Below are positions 25,572-38,575 of a stretch of 64,000 nt of DNA, piece after piece. Below the pieces are notes generated by a model that worked only from the letters and a program-made list of their open reading frames with translations, was not told the DNA's origin and did not search any database. The translations under genes and the position numbers were made by a program. Location: positions 62,001-126,000 of the forward strand of contig CALYLX010000011.1 in assembly GCA_944990035.1 (NCBI GenBank). The letters are read 5' to 3'. How positions within the stretch are numbered: position 1 is the first letter of the stretch; every line of letters starts with the position of its first letter. The stretch comes from Clitopilus passeckerianus (Eukaryota > Basidiomycota > Agaricomycetes > Agaricales > Entolomataceae).

Positions 25572-26412
25572 AGGGAGAATGCACCCGGCGCGTGTGTAGA
25601 ATCATTTTACGGAGGTCATTAGACAGATCGAGGTTCGAGAGAAGGCCGCTGGAGCATGTGCACAGATGTATATAATTCCTTGATTCCCCGCATTTTCGCG
25701 TCAACGCGATCGTCAGGTGATGGCGGCAGCTCTGCACACGAAACCATGTTGCTCTATTCCCGTCGGCCTTTACACTCCTCCCTCAAACCGTCCTCCAGAA
25801 GAGCCCTCCATAGATGTAAAACCAATTAGCATGGCCTATAAAAGTCGCTTCGAAAGATCCAAGTCTCGAGTGAGCTCGAACAGAGCGAGACCTCGCATCA
25901 TCCAGGACTCCTGACATCGAGGTGTTAGATTCACATGCAAATACCCGACACCGCCTGATCAATCCCGCTGAGAAGAATGGCACACAGAAGGCAGCGTGAC
26001 CAGCCAAGGTAAGTATTTTTGTATCGGATACAAAAGGTTATTCTGGCGACGTTAGCGAGGTGCCTGAAGACTGTCGATTGTCGATGCTTGCCGCCATTCA
26101 GGTGTCATGTAGAACGAGGTTCTTGTAATGGGTTTGAGATTCGGGTGCTGTAGCTTGAAGCTCTGATGGCTCAGAGTGGATTGCTCGACCCTTATCCATT
26201 TGGGTTTCCCTGCTTTGAGTCACGAAGGCGAGTCTACGCACGACCAGTAGGATTCATTACGGCTGATGGAATATCATCTGCAAGAAAGGCCACACTCATG
26301 ACTCTAACATTGTGACGGTGAGATCAAATGCCAAGTTTATAGCCTAAAATTACAGAATGTATTAAGATTCCCAGACAAGCCGGGCCCGATACGGCACACA
26401 TTTGTGCGTCGC

Positions 26413-27160
26413 CTAAGCTCCAAGGTCGAGAGTATAACTGTGTCGTCCATGTAAGTTACCAGGCGAGGTAGAAGGGAGAGAAAACCTTACGCAGCAGGGA
26501 CATTTGCTTGGTGAACACCTTCAATAGGGATTGGGATGCCAAGTTTTCCCTTGATGGTTGCAGCACTATAGCATCATCAGAGGCCTGCTCTCAAAAGAAC
26601 ATTAGGAACCATTACCGGAGATATATGTCGGTCGACTGCAAGTCGAGGTAGCCGAGGGGGATGATATCCAGGGATGCCAAAGCACCTTGAGTCAAGAGAA
26701 CGTCGGCGAATTTACCAGAGTTCTTGCTTCCGAAAGGAGAGACAACAATCGCAGGGGAGAACTTTTGGTCGAAAGATGCGTATTCGGTTCCATTGACGCC
26801 TGCCTTGGAGACAACGCGGTCGATGGCGATCTCGAAAGGAAGGGGATTTTTGGCTGGTAAGCTCGAGTTAGCGGAGGATTCAAGAAGCATGTCAAGGATT
26901 CATACCATCAAAGTCAACAGAGACGAGGTTGGTCACCAAGGAATCAAGCTGAGACGTCCAGTTAGGGATAGTTACATTGCATTCCAGTTGGTACTTACAG
27001 TAATGTACGTGTTGATATGGGAGACTAAACCGATCTTCAGTGCATTGATGATATCGCCAACGCTCATGCCAATGAGGCTATCGGCCTGCTGGGCAGCAGG
27101 AGCGGCACTTACGGCCGAGACGAGAAGAACAGCGGCGGACGCGAATGAACCAAAGCGCAT
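26413..27160 (-). CDS. Small secreted protein, tandem paralogue 2
   Basis: Five exons (26999-27160, 26906-26948, 26616-26853, 26491-26565, 26413-26437) give 180 residues. Signal peptide MRFGSFASAAVLLVSAVSA, then a mature chain with MSVGDIINALKIGLVSH, TNLVSVDFDAKNPLPFEI, DRVVSKAGVNGTEYASF, a long identical stretch around SLDIIPLGYLDL, and the end VPAAYTLDLGA. It lacks cysteines and membrane segments after the signal. It is the close paralogue of 24751-25485, in the same orientation, with the same five-exon structure; introns have diverged more than exons. The upstream ~550 bp is also duplicated. Function unknown; both proteins probably act outside the cell or in the wall. Confidence 0.85.
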
Positions 27161-27238
27161 TTTGTCTGTTGTTCGAGAATGGGTGAAACAATGCTGGTGT
27201 CAGACCTGGTCGACGAAGAGAACGATCAACGTTGACGC

Positions 27239-27248
27239 GTTAAATACC
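27239..27248 (-). promoter_or_regulatory. TATA-like element upstream of paralogue 2
   Basis: Minus-strand GGTATTTAAC, ending ~80 bp before the start codon at 27160, aligned with the equivalent element of the other copy. Confidence 0.4.
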
Positions 27249-28145
27249 GCGAAGAATGCATCCGGGCGCGTGAAAGATCTTTCCCCTGACGCCCTTCAAC
27301 AGCTCAAGGTGAGAGAGAAGGTTGCCGGAGCATGCGTGCGCCTGGCTTCGCCCCTGTTTCCCCGCGCTTCACGTCACCCCGATCGTCAGCTGACGGCGGA
27401 TTCGAGTAGATGGCAGCTCGGCAGGCGATAGATGTTGCTTTGATTCCGTCAGTCCGCCCATGCTAGAGTCTAGACAGCGCACTCAACATCTTTCTCCTAC
27501 TGGTCCATCTCGAACAGACCAAGACCAGCTACGAACTTACCAGAATATATGAGAGCATGATGATGGCTTTGCATCCGGAGCACGCAACATTGAACAGCCC
27601 AAGCTCAGTAAAAAAGTGCGTAGTATCTAGAAATGTGTGCACGAAGTTGTATATTCACATGCGATCAAGAAATATCGTCTGATCATTCGAGCTGGAAAAC
27701 ACGGCGTACAGAAGGTGGTGTGACCGCCTGAGGTGATCGTCTTTGAGACGGGTACAAATGGTTCTTGTGTTGGCTATCAGTAGAATGGCTCAGTACGAGC
27801 GTCAATGGTTGGCAGAGTATTAACCGAGGTGCCTGAAGGTTTGTTGAATGCTGCCGTGACTTGGAGAGCCGCTCAGAGCTACGCTATCATCATCGTGGTG
27901 AAGAGCCACGTTGTCTTCCAGCTGAGCTTAACTTTTCAACGGAGGCACAGGACAGCCAGATTCCAGGTTCCCATTAGAGCCCCGTACAGGGAAATATGCA
28001 CCTCAACATGATGGGTCAACACATGGCAGTTTCGTGGAAAGTAGCAAAAGCCAGTCAGCATGATTGAGGCTGTCCAGGCACAGCTCGATCTCATTGCGCA
28101 GCCACAAAGACTCCTAGCCACAACCATCATCACTCGACTGCAACA

Positions 28146-28923
28146 ATGCCAACTGGACGCTGGACACAATACGACGAAGTAAGGATTCTATTGACGCGGG
28201 TATATCGGATGCTTATGCGTGATTCAGGATGAATATCGTCTTCCCGAAGGAATGAAGCGGATAGGATATGATTCGGACACTCAAAGGTACACCTTCCAGG
28301 ACAGGGATGGTTCCATCTGGCAAGGCGAACCGGGTGCAGAATTTGGTGAGATGACCAGAGGTACGTATTTCTTGTGATGACTTACCCTGTCACGCTGACC
28401 TAGATTTCTGATATTCACAGTATCGGACGGTAGGGGAGCTACTCAACCTACGGCCGATGATGACGACCTCGAGGGAGGCCCCACTCGGGCGGATGGCTAC
28501 CAGCCTCTTGCACTGGTGCGTCTTGCCTTCTTTGCACCTCTGAATGAGCGGAATGCTAATAGGTCATTTATCTCCTCCCTTTAGGAAATGGGAGCACGCC
28601 CCAGCCATGGCTTCAGTACCAAAAGCCCTTACCGACCATTGATGCCCTTCTTCCTCATCATTGCTGTCGTTATCCTCTGTCTTTGGAGATTTGTCTTCTA
28701 TCCAAATGGTACCACACCGCCCCACGAGCCGCCTGCTAGCCCAGGTCGACTAGCTTGCCCTGGCATGATTGCCCACACGGTCAAGGTGGGGGATACATGC
28801 TGGGATATAGCGCAGTCGTATCATCAATCCCTGGAGAAACTCCAAGAGATTAATGCCCGGATTGATTGCGATAACCTGCAGCCTGGCAATATACTGTGTC
28901 TGCCGAAGGCAGATCCTGAATGA
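28146..28923 (+). CDS. LysM-domain protein with a membrane anchor (CBM50)
   Basis: Exons 28146-28178, 28228-28360, 28421-28515 and 28585-28923 give 199 residues. Residues 1-105 are soluble and acidic (WTQYDEDEYRLPEGMKRIGYD, DDDDLEGG). A single hydrophobic helix at ~106-126 (LMPFFLIIAVVILCLWRF) is followed by a Pro-rich linker and one LysM at ~151-194, beginning HTVKVGDTCWDIAQ and ending LQPGNILCLP. LysM modules bind chitin or other GlcNAc polymers. With the usual inside-positive rule the LysM would face the lumen or cell exterior. There is no cleavable N-terminal signal, so this is a type II membrane protein rather than a secreted LysM effector. Two cysteines sit inside the LysM, as in many fungal forms. 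All splice phases close. Confidence 0.88.
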
Positions 28924-29150
28924 GGAACTCACTACATATAGCAAGGACGCAGGACATCTGTATATATAGCCCATATTTCGATCACTACTTTGCGATTATG
29001 CCACCAATGGATTACTCTCATCAGGACCCTTAGGATACCTTTACTTTTCGTGATAGCTAGGTAATAATTGTAGAATTCAAAGACCCACACTCGTTCGCTC
29101 TTGGTAATGCCTCAGAAGATATTATATTTCCAATGTCGGACAACTTTCAT

Positions 29151-29235
29151 GGCCTGATGGTCTAGTAGTATGATTCCTTGTTAGGGCGCTTGCACCGTTT
29201 CGAGGAGGTCCCGGGTTCAATTCCCGGTCAGGCCC
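29151..29235 (+). tRNA. tRNA-Pro (anticodon AGG), intron-containing
   Basis: Acceptor arms GGCCTGA and TCAGGCC pair fully, with discriminator C at 29235. The D arm TGGTCTAGTAGTATGA and T arm CCCGGGTTCAATTCCCGG are canonical. The anticodon stem is CCTTG/CGAGG with loop TTAGGG..T. Anticodon AGG reads proline CCU/CCC. A 13-nt intron (CGCTTGCACCGTT) sits one base 3' of the anticodon, the standard position for eukaryotic tRNA introns; without it the tRNA is 72 nt. Box A and box B are inside the gene. Confidence 0.93.
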
Positions 29236-29692
29236 ATTCCTTTTTGAAAGGAAATTCTTTTTCTTTGCAAGACACATGTGTCGAGAAGCCTCTGAGGCTC
29301 CTCATCTTGAACATCATGCACATATCCTGCATGAAATAACCCACCCCTCATTGATTCTCTTCATTTTAACATGATGTAGGGAAAATGGCGAGTCAACGCA
29401 CAATAATATTAAGCAAGCTAAGTGTACTGTTCGATAAAATGAGTGGATGGTGCGATATGACCAAAAGATGCTCCCATATATACAGTCCATAAAATTTCTG
29501 TCTTTTAGTAATCAAAGTCCAAAGCAGATTACGATGCGACGTCAGTGTTCAGCGCGCCGACGTTCAAGTCAGCGCCCTCTAATTAGTAGTCAACTGTCAA
29601 ACGAAAGATATGCAGAGAGATCATGAGCGACGTAAACGGTAAAAGTCTGTCCGTACAGAGATATTGTTTTTGCTCGAAATGATCCAACTGGT

Positions 29693-31623
29693 TTAGATCC
29701 GCGAGAAGATGCTAAGTGTGCCAACGACGGCGCCGACGCACGCTACCAGGACTGCTGGGACTATCCCTGCAGGCAGCGAAGGCAGGACTCCGTTGAAGGG
29801 AACGTAGGCGGTTTCTGAGGCAGATGGGCCGTCGAAGGATCCACCGAGTCCGCCACCGGTTAGGTTGGCGCCGTTGGGACCGATGGCTCTTGAGTTGTCG
29901 GAAAATTGGCAGGTGTTGGATGTGCAGATACATTGGCCTTTGATGGGGTCCCAGAAGGGAGTTGAGCAGTTGGCAGGGACTGAAAATATTCGGTGAGTAT
30001 ATGAAGGTGGTGAGATGTGGTTATAGGGACTTACGACGGAAGCGAGCGCTCTGGCCTTCGGGAACATCCTGAGCTGGGTTGGGGTCGTTCACGGTGGGGA
30101 CGGTCTTGGGGCAGCCATACTGAACAGTTCGAAAGAAGTCAGAACAGAGAGGTGCATTCATAAATATGGAAACGTACGCAAGTGTAGAAGGGGAAGTCAG
30201 GGAAGGCGCAGTGTGACAGCAGGCCGTTCTCATTCTCAGGGATACCGTTGCAAATCTTGCCGTCAACCTTGGGGGTCGAGCACTTAAGGGCGTTGACATT
30301 GCCAAGCTGGGATAGGGGTACGGGGTTGCGGACCCATTCAAGGAGCTGCTCGTTAGAGACGATCCAGACTAGAAATCCAAAGCGATGAGCGAAGACAGAA
30401 AACTAGTAGGGAGAATTTGAGTCATACCGTTCTGTTGCTCTTGAGCCCAGTCCAAGAAGGCATTGACCATATCAATGGTCGACTTGGGAGCATTGACACC
30501 GGGGTATGTAGTCGAGAGATGGATTGGGTGGGTATAGAGACCGATGGGTTGACGGTTGCCATTGTAATGAGCGGTGAATGTGTTCTTCATGTACTCAAGG
30601 GTAGCCGAGTCGTTGACCTTAGTGTTGCTATTGGCAGCATCGCTATGTCGGGCGTTAGCTAGGTTATACGCTTCAAGAATGGTAGCAGAACTTACAGCCA
30701 GGGGTCCATCAAATGTGGGCCAGCAACGCCACGGTCATCGAAGAATGCGTACATCGGAATTTCCCAGAAACCAGGCAGCTTGGGCTCTCCCTTGCAAGTA
30801 TTGGGGACGGTCAAACAGTTATTGGCCATTCCATTGTCGAGGGTATACGGCCAGTAGGCATCAGTATCCGGGTCGGTCACAGGGATAGATGCAGCAGAGC
30901 TAGAGTCGTATGTGAACTGGGCCGCGTAAAGGTCCTTGAGGGTGTCAACAGAGTAATCCAGGAACGGGGCGCGGAAACCAATCATTGATGAGAGGGGAAT
31001 TCCAGCGAGAGCGTTGAGAGCAATGAGGTTGCCATTAATTTCGTCAGAACGTGCTTGGGCGACGTGCGTCATGCTATGGGTCATATTCAGCATTGGAAGC
31101 GGCGTTACTCAGGAGGGAACATACGTATGGTCTGCAATTTCATTACCAGCGACAAACCAATCTGTACCGAATTTAGCTGGGAAAGACAGAGTTATTAATA
31201 GAGTTGGTCGTACCCGTCACCAACGTGTAGTTTGTGTAGTTCAAGGAGGTGAAATAAGTCATTTTAGGTTGGCAACCGTTAGGATTTTGACGGTGTGCGA
31301 GGAATTGGTTGACTGCATCGAGTGTGTATGACTGAACAGCGTCGTCGGCGGTGAAGACAATAAATTGAGGGACATCTTTCTATGGAAAGGGTGAGTCACA
31401 CGAATCAGGCTGATAAAAGCGCGCGTCTCCTTACAGGATCCAAGCCACCCGGTGGGCTCGTGCTTGCGCACTGGCAGTTGGGAAGCTTGCACTTGCTGGG
31501 GTCGCAAGAATATCCAGCGGCTTCTTTGCTGGTCGTAGCACCATCAATTCCTCCATCCTGGGCGAAAGCCAGGATAGGCAGCAGTGCCAAGAGGGCGGCA
31601 GGTAGGAGACCCGTGAAGCGCAT
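29693..31623 (-). CDS. CE4 polysaccharide deacetylase family protein, probably GPI-anchored
   Basis: Eight exons (31435-31623, 31214-31379, 31125-31176, 30696-31073, 30428-30642, 30178-30368, 30035-30119, 29693-29979) give 520 residues. Signal peptide ~1-21 ends AFA. A Cys-rich segment (CDPSKCKLPNCQC) precedes the CE4 domain, resembling a small chitin-binding or spacer module. Deacetylase motifs: FTADDAVQ at 72-79 in place of TFDDG, with both Asp kept; HTMTH at 135-139, a complete metal motif; RAPFLDY at 170-176 in place of RxPY; LYTHP at 297-301. A second Cys-rich segment lies near the C terminus, followed by a hydrophobic tail (IVPAVLVACVGAVVGTLSIF) fitting a GPI signal. Likely acts at the cell wall on chitin-like polymers. 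The altered motifs make catalytic activity uncertain. Confidence 0.87.
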
Positions 31624-33002
31624 CCCGTGAAATGTGGGGATTTGTCGTCGGGAGGGGGTTAAAGGAAAGGAAAGGGAGGAGCACCCAACAAGCAGAGAAG
31701 AGAAGGGAGAGAAGCAGGCGGAAGTTTAAAGAACGAACGGGCGGCTTGGTGAGCCCGGCACTACAACTGGACAAGTGAATGGAGACGAGGCAGATGGGAA
31801 AACAAAACATCAGAAAATCTCCACCTCCGGCCATTGATTTGCTTAGTCACATGTCATGACCACTGCCTTCTGCGCTCATTGAGGGTGCAAAAATACATTC
31901 CTTCCCATGTGCCTCGCCGTATTGTGGCGGACTTCTGCCGTGAGCTGCTCCGGCCAGTGCATAGAGAGCCTGCTGAGTGCTTGGCTTAGGGGCTAAAGCT
32001 TATGCTCTAACAAGTCGCAGCCTAAGCTCCGTGCCAAGCGTGGCTCCGATACAACATGCCGATGGCAGTCCAGTGCCAGCCCAGTGTTAGAGCAAAGGAA
32101 GACGAGAGGCCAGGAGTGGCCGGAAACACCTCTGCAAATGGCTAGGGTCCAGACGCCAGACAGCTCGTCCAGGCTCGATGACCTCAGTGGGGTCACATTG
32201 TCAATTCCTCCGTTAGATTTGACAAGAAAGTGATCAGGAACCCATCCTAAAGGCGCTGAAGCCGACTTGCCAGATATCGTGGAATACCATATCTGCGGCC
32301 TGATTGGGATAAAAGTCAGTACACGCTGCGATGAAGATGTATTCAATTGAATATAAATAGCCCAGCTCTTTCATGGGTTCCAGAAGAACATTACGGCCGA
32401 CTACGTCCTCGACGCTGTCTAGAGGCCTAAAGGACTCCAACAGATAAGATAGTCAGTGTAATCATCTTCGGCTTGAAGGCCTCACCTGTCAACGGCTGTC
32501 TGTCAAGATGCAATTGCACTTAGACTAGTGACGTCTGTGGCGCAATCTCGCGTTTGCTGTTCAGCTGGGGCCGATCCAATGGTCCTCGACGCGTCCTTGG
32601 CTGGATATAATTGACGCTGTCGCCCAGTTCTGCATCGACAACAGTTGGCACTGGCCTCTTCAACTGGCCGAGTCTCCTTCGAGGTCTGGTTCAAGCTGCC
32701 CTTTAGGGGCACGCACGGTTAAGGGGTCTCTCAACTTACACGATGATAGACCTGATACGCCAGGAGGAAAGAGTTTAATATCTATGGATCGGCAGGTACT
32801 TATATTTATTCGACCTTCGCTTCTCTTCATTTAACTGAAGGACGTGACGTGATAGAAGCTTCGATGTCAAGAGGTAAACGTTATCAACCCTCAACACCTC
32901 GGGCTTCACTCGGGCTCTCTTCATGGTCGAGTTAACCTCAATTCATTGTTCCTACAACGACCCAAGAACGACAAGGCTTCTAATCCCAAAACGAAACTAT
33001 AA
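31624..33002. other. Intergenic region with weak minus-strand frames
   Basis: Two short minus-strand frames (32503-32712 and 32234-32440) could be exons of one small gene, since a GTGAGG donor follows the first, but no domain is seen and the acceptor is not convincing. The rest is promoter sequence for the CE4 gene and the 3' flank of the methyltransferase gene. Confidence 0.35.
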
Positions 33003-34307
33003 CTACTTCCCCCACTCAATCCTAAATATCCTATACCCAGCCTCATCCGCCCTCCCAACCCCATCCATCTTCTCCTCCTCCCTCATCTCCTTAATCTCCA
33101 ACCTCCTTTCCCCATTCCCTCCCTTCTCCTCCTTCTCCTCCAGTCCCGTCCTCGCAAAAAACCCTTCCATTACAGTCCTCTCCAGCCCATCATGTCTCCC
33201 ACTTGGCCTCAAAGCCATAATCATCCAAAACACCCCTCCGTCTTTCAGAAGCTTCTCAACGCAGTTGCGGATCCACTGCGCGTGATCGGGCTCGTAGATG
33301 CAGTCTGCAGCGAGGATGAGGTCGAATCCCGAGTTGAAGGGTGGTGTGAAGGATGGGGAGGACCAGTCGAGGGGGTGGACTGTGATTGGGCATTTGGCAG
33401 AGGCGGAAGATGAATGAGACGAGGAGGGTCTGGTAGGGAAGTTCCTCTCGACGTTTGCCTCAAGATTGGCTAGAACGTCAGGATGGTAATCCGTCGCCAC
33501 GATCGTTGGCGGAGGTTCATCCCCACCCTGAAGAAGTTTCGCAGCGACGATGCTCAACAACCCCGTCCCTGCCCCCAACTCCAGGATCCTCAGTGGCTGT
33601 TCGGCGCATTTGAGGGAGAACGCCTCCGGCGACACACACATCTGCTCGCCGAACCGAATCGCGCTTCCCCAGCTCTGCAGACCGACAGAGGTGTGGTCGT
33701 TATCCAAAAGCGGAGCGTCGTTCAGTTCAACGCAGATGGGCCTCCCGTCCGACCGGGCGAACTCGAACTTCCGCACGATAGCCTCATCTTCCTCCCCTCC
33801 GTCTTCAGTGTCATCAGAGGTGAAAGCTGCTAGAAGCGAAGACGCTTCGTCAAGAAGTCGACTCCGGGCTTCATCCTCCCCTCCATCCTCGTCGGAGGAA
33901 CAAGCTTCGACCCAGACATCGGAACGGCATATGAACCCAGTGAGCCACCTAATCGCAAACGCTCTCTCCAGAGGGTCAGCGCGGAGGATATCTAATTCCC
34001 CATCATCATCCTGATCAGAGGGAGATGCAACGTGTGTGATGTACGTGTCTCTCGGGCCTTCGGGTTCGTCCTCGTCTTCCTCTGCGGAAGCGTATCCAGA
34101 ATCCGGAACAGACGTGTCGTGGATGAGGTTCTTGATTGAGCGTTGGGGGAGCGTGAGGCTAGCGGGGAGTGGGGCAGGCGAAGGTGGCCAGTACAAGGAA
34201 CGAAGTTGGGTAAGTGTGCTGGTGATCTGGAGTGTGGATTGGGTGGAGAGACGGGAGAGGTTGGGGAGGAACGTGGTCGGGTTTTGGTTTTGATTTTGCA
34301 TATCCAT
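33003..34307 (-). CDS. Family-16 (PF10294-type) SAM-dependent methyltransferase
   Basis: Single-exon gene, 434 residues. The N-terminal ~200 residues are acidic and variable. The Rossmann fold follows: motif I ILELGAGTGLLS at ~240, acidic residue at the end of beta-2 in VATDYHPDVL, post-I LDWSSP, and FDLILAADCIYEPDH, which is the typical family-16 post-motif region for protein lysine or small-molecule methylation. WGSAIRFGEQM upstream of motif I matches the 'W.a...l......' helix of EEF2KMT, METTL21 and Rrg1-like enzymes. Substrate cannot be told from the sequence; translation factors are common substrates of this family. The absence of introns contrasts with its neighbours. Start fixed by the first ATG of the frame. 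Confidence 0.85.
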   Translation of the reverse strand: MDMQNQNQNPTTFLPNLSRLSTQSTLQITSTLTQLRSLYWPPSPAPLPASLTLPQRSIKNLIHDTSVPDSGYASAEEDEDEPEGPRDTYITHVASPSDQDDDGELDILRADPLERAFAIRWLTGFICRSDVWVEACSSDEDGGEDEARSRLLDEASSLLAAFTSDDTEDGGEEDEAIVRKFEFARSDGRPICVELNDAPLLDNDHTSVGLQSWGSAIRFGEQMCVSPEAFSLKCAEQPLRILELGAGTGLLSIVAAKLLQGGDEPPPTIVATDYHPDVLANLEANVERNFPTRPSSSHSSSASAKCPITVHPLDWSSPSFTPPFNSGFDLILAADCIYEPDHAQWIRNCVEKLLKDGGVFWMIMALRPSGRHDGLERTVMEGFFARTGLEEKEEKGGNGERRLEIKEMREEEKMDGVGRADEAGYRIFRIEWGK

Positions 34308-34744
34308 TTTTATTATGTATGAATCCCTCTTGTATGATAATATCTCCAGAAAATCTATATGGTTTGAAGGTCCCGGCGAAAGTTTCTATCGGTTTCTACA
34401 GTTCTCTAAGTTTGAACTGTTCGTTTTGTATTTTTCAATGATTTCAGAAGAGGCCGAGCAAAGAACCCGGCCTCAAAGCACAAGGACAGGCATGATAATA
34501 GAGTGAAAGTGGGTGCGGTCGTCAGAGGTCAATGTGGTCAAGAGTCAAGGGGTGCCAGGACCGCCCATGCATTTCATTTTATACATAAAACGTTCAACAT
34601 CCATAGCCGAACGTAAAAAATCAGGAAAGATAAGGAAAAAATTCGACACGTGCGTTTACCAGTTTTTTGAAGGATCAATCGCGATCACGGATGTCGGAGG
34701 TAGTTGGTAAATAAGGGTAAATATCGCCTCGTACCCAGACGATC

Positions 34745-35032
34745 ATGTCGACGATTAAAATCAGCTATTCTATAAACCCACCGGCTGAAGTCAATGCTGG
34801 AGAGCTGGCGAAGGGGAAGGATATTGAGGTTAGCCCGAAAAGTACAGCGGAAGACAGACAGGAGAAATATTATTCGGCTCTGCATGATGCTGTCAGGGAG
34901 GCAAAGGATAAACTCGGTGATGATCTGACTGCATGGCGAGACGCGATTGGGAAAACAGAGTTGACCAAGGAGACGCCAAAAACTCTAAAATACGACGCTG
35001 AAGAAGACGGGGAGGATGAAGAAGAGGCATAA
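34745..35032 (+). CDS. GON7: EKC/KEOPS complex subunit Gon7
   Basis: Short single-exon gene of 95 residues. KEOPS makes N6-threonylcarbamoyl adenosine (t6A37) on ANN-reading tRNAs, and Gon7 is its small, partly disordered subunit. Support: total length, SYSINPP near the N terminus, the helical core YYSALHDAVREAKDKLGDDLTAWRDAIG, and an acidic tail EEDGEDEEEA, all typical of fungal Gon7. It converges on the mitochondrial uL2m gene with only 99 bp between stop codons. The assignment rests on pattern and length; other small acidic helical proteins cannot be excluded. Confidence 0.72.
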   Translation: MSTIKISYSINPPAEVNAGELAKGKDIEVSPKSTAEDRQEKYYSALHDAVREAKDKLGDDLTAWRDAIGKTELTKETPKTLKYDAEEDGEDEEEA

Positions 35033-35131
35033 CTAGTAGCAGGTATGTCGTCTGACTCAGTGGTAAGCCCAATAGCTGAGCACAGATTATGACATTAATA
35101 TAGATTGTATTAGCGACAATGAGTCTACTGC

Positions 35132-36474
35132 TTAATTGCTGCGCTTCTCCTTGCCCCTTGGACGCTCACGAACAACCATCTTGTTGCTGTTCTTGGGACC
35201 CTTGGGACCAGGCTTCCTCGTACGCGTACCCTTCGTTCCCCAACCCCAGATGGAGACAGGATGTTTGTTGGACTTGGATTTACCACGTCCACCTCCGTGA
35301 GGATGGTCGCATCTGTAACACATAAAATATGTCAATAAAATCATTCTTTCCTCAGAGGAAATGAAACATACGCGTTCATGGCAACACCACGCACAGTCGG
35401 CCTGATACCAAGCCAGCGTGCACGTCCGGCTTTACCCAGGACTCTGTTCTTCCACAGAGGATTGCTGACTTTACCAACAGTGGCGCAGCATTCTTGAAGG
35501 ATTTTGCGGACTTCACCGCTCTGTAGTCGGACGTGGGTGTATCGGCCGCCTTCTTCGTGAGCAATGACGATGCCGAAGGTGCCGGCAGAGCGGACGAGGA
35601 TACCAGGCCCGTGGGGTTTGAGTGCGACGTTGTGCACGACGGTTCCGGGTGGGATGAGTCGGAGGGGGAGGACATTGCCTGGTTTGAGTGTGAGGGTGCG
35701 GAGGAGTCCAAGGGCAAGAGATTCAGCAGAGGCGGCGTGGGCAGCTGCTGCTTCAGTGGTTTTGGTCTCAACCTTCTTTACTTCAATTCCTTCTCCCTCC
35801 TCTTGTTCTTCAGCCTTGGTCTCCTTGGCCTCGATAGTCGAAGCTTTGAATCCGGGAATGAAGTCATCCGGGATTCCCTGCCTGAAACTCTGCACCTCGT
35901 CACCAGCCCTCATGCCCTCCGTGGCAATGATATATTTCCACTTTTGCATGCCCACATGCTCGGGGTTCCGGCTCCGTACGAGGGCAATATGTGATGACCT
36001 TCCGGGGTCATATTCGATACGAACGACGTCGTAAATCCCAGGTTCCTCCCGCCTAAAGTCCAGCGTTCGTATACGCTGCCTATGTCCACCACCCCGATGC
36101 CGGACAGTGATTTTTCCATGCCTGTTCCTGCCTCCCTTCTTCCTCTTCGCAATAGTGAGAAGACGAACAGGTCGGCCTTCATACAGGTGCTCATTGATAG
36201 GTCGCTTGAGATGTCGGATACCAGGTGTAATAGGCTTGTAGGTTTTGAAAAGCGAAGCTGTACGAGACAAAGCTTCCTGCACCTCCTCGTTTTTCTTGCC
36301 AGCTATTTCAGTCGCATAGGTTCGGAACGCCGTCTGCGCTGGTGTTGCGAGCTGGACGCGTGCTGCTGCGGTTGCCTGAGGTAGAACAGAGGTTCTAGCT
36401 GTCGACGCTGCGCTCGATGGCGAGAGACACGCGCGGAACAGTGAGGAGCTGCAGCCTCGTATTGAGGACAGCAT
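35132..36474 (-). CDS. RML2: Mitochondrial large-subunit ribosomal protein uL2m
   Basis: Two exons, 35372-36474 and 35132-35312, joined over a 59-bp GTATGT..ACAG intron, give 427 residues. The start at 36474 ([10 protein letters not shown]) yields an Arg/Ser/Ala-rich presequence; the open frame runs further upstream but without need. uL2 landmarks: [55 protein letters not shown], and [20 protein letters not shown] spanning the exon junction. DHPHGGG is the conserved uL2 motif around the histidine close to the peptidyl-transferase centre. A charged insertion ([18 protein letters not shown]) lies between the two uL2 domains, where bacterial uL2 is compact. It acts in the mitochondrial matrix in translation of respiratory subunits. 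Confidence 0.93.
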
Positions 36475-36614
36475 GACAAGTGACTGGAAAATGTAAATTC
36501 TCAAAAAGGAAACCCGGGCTGGCTGCTGTCGGCTCGGCATTCGGATGTGTTTATGGTGGCCAAACAAACGAGACGCGTTCAAGCCTTTCGTGACTTCGTT
36601 CAGCGGCAGAAATC

Positions 36615-38428
<1,814 letters not shown>

Positions 38429-38575
38429 AGGTCGTGTTTTCTGCTCCGTATAATTGATTGACCCTTTTCTGCTGCTGTGATATGAGTTTGAAAAAGGCTA
38501 TGCCGATGAGATCTGCCAGCGACAGCTGTTGGCTGCCGGTGTAGGTTTCCTTCTGACGACCACCACTGGCAGCTC

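Noticed and set aside
32234..32712. Small minus-strand gene from two frames
   Set aside because: A donor is visible but the acceptor and product are not convincing; listed only within the intergenic note.
35533..36034. Two 153-156 residue frames on +
   Set aside because: Antisense shadows of the uL2m exon, which has strong family motifs.
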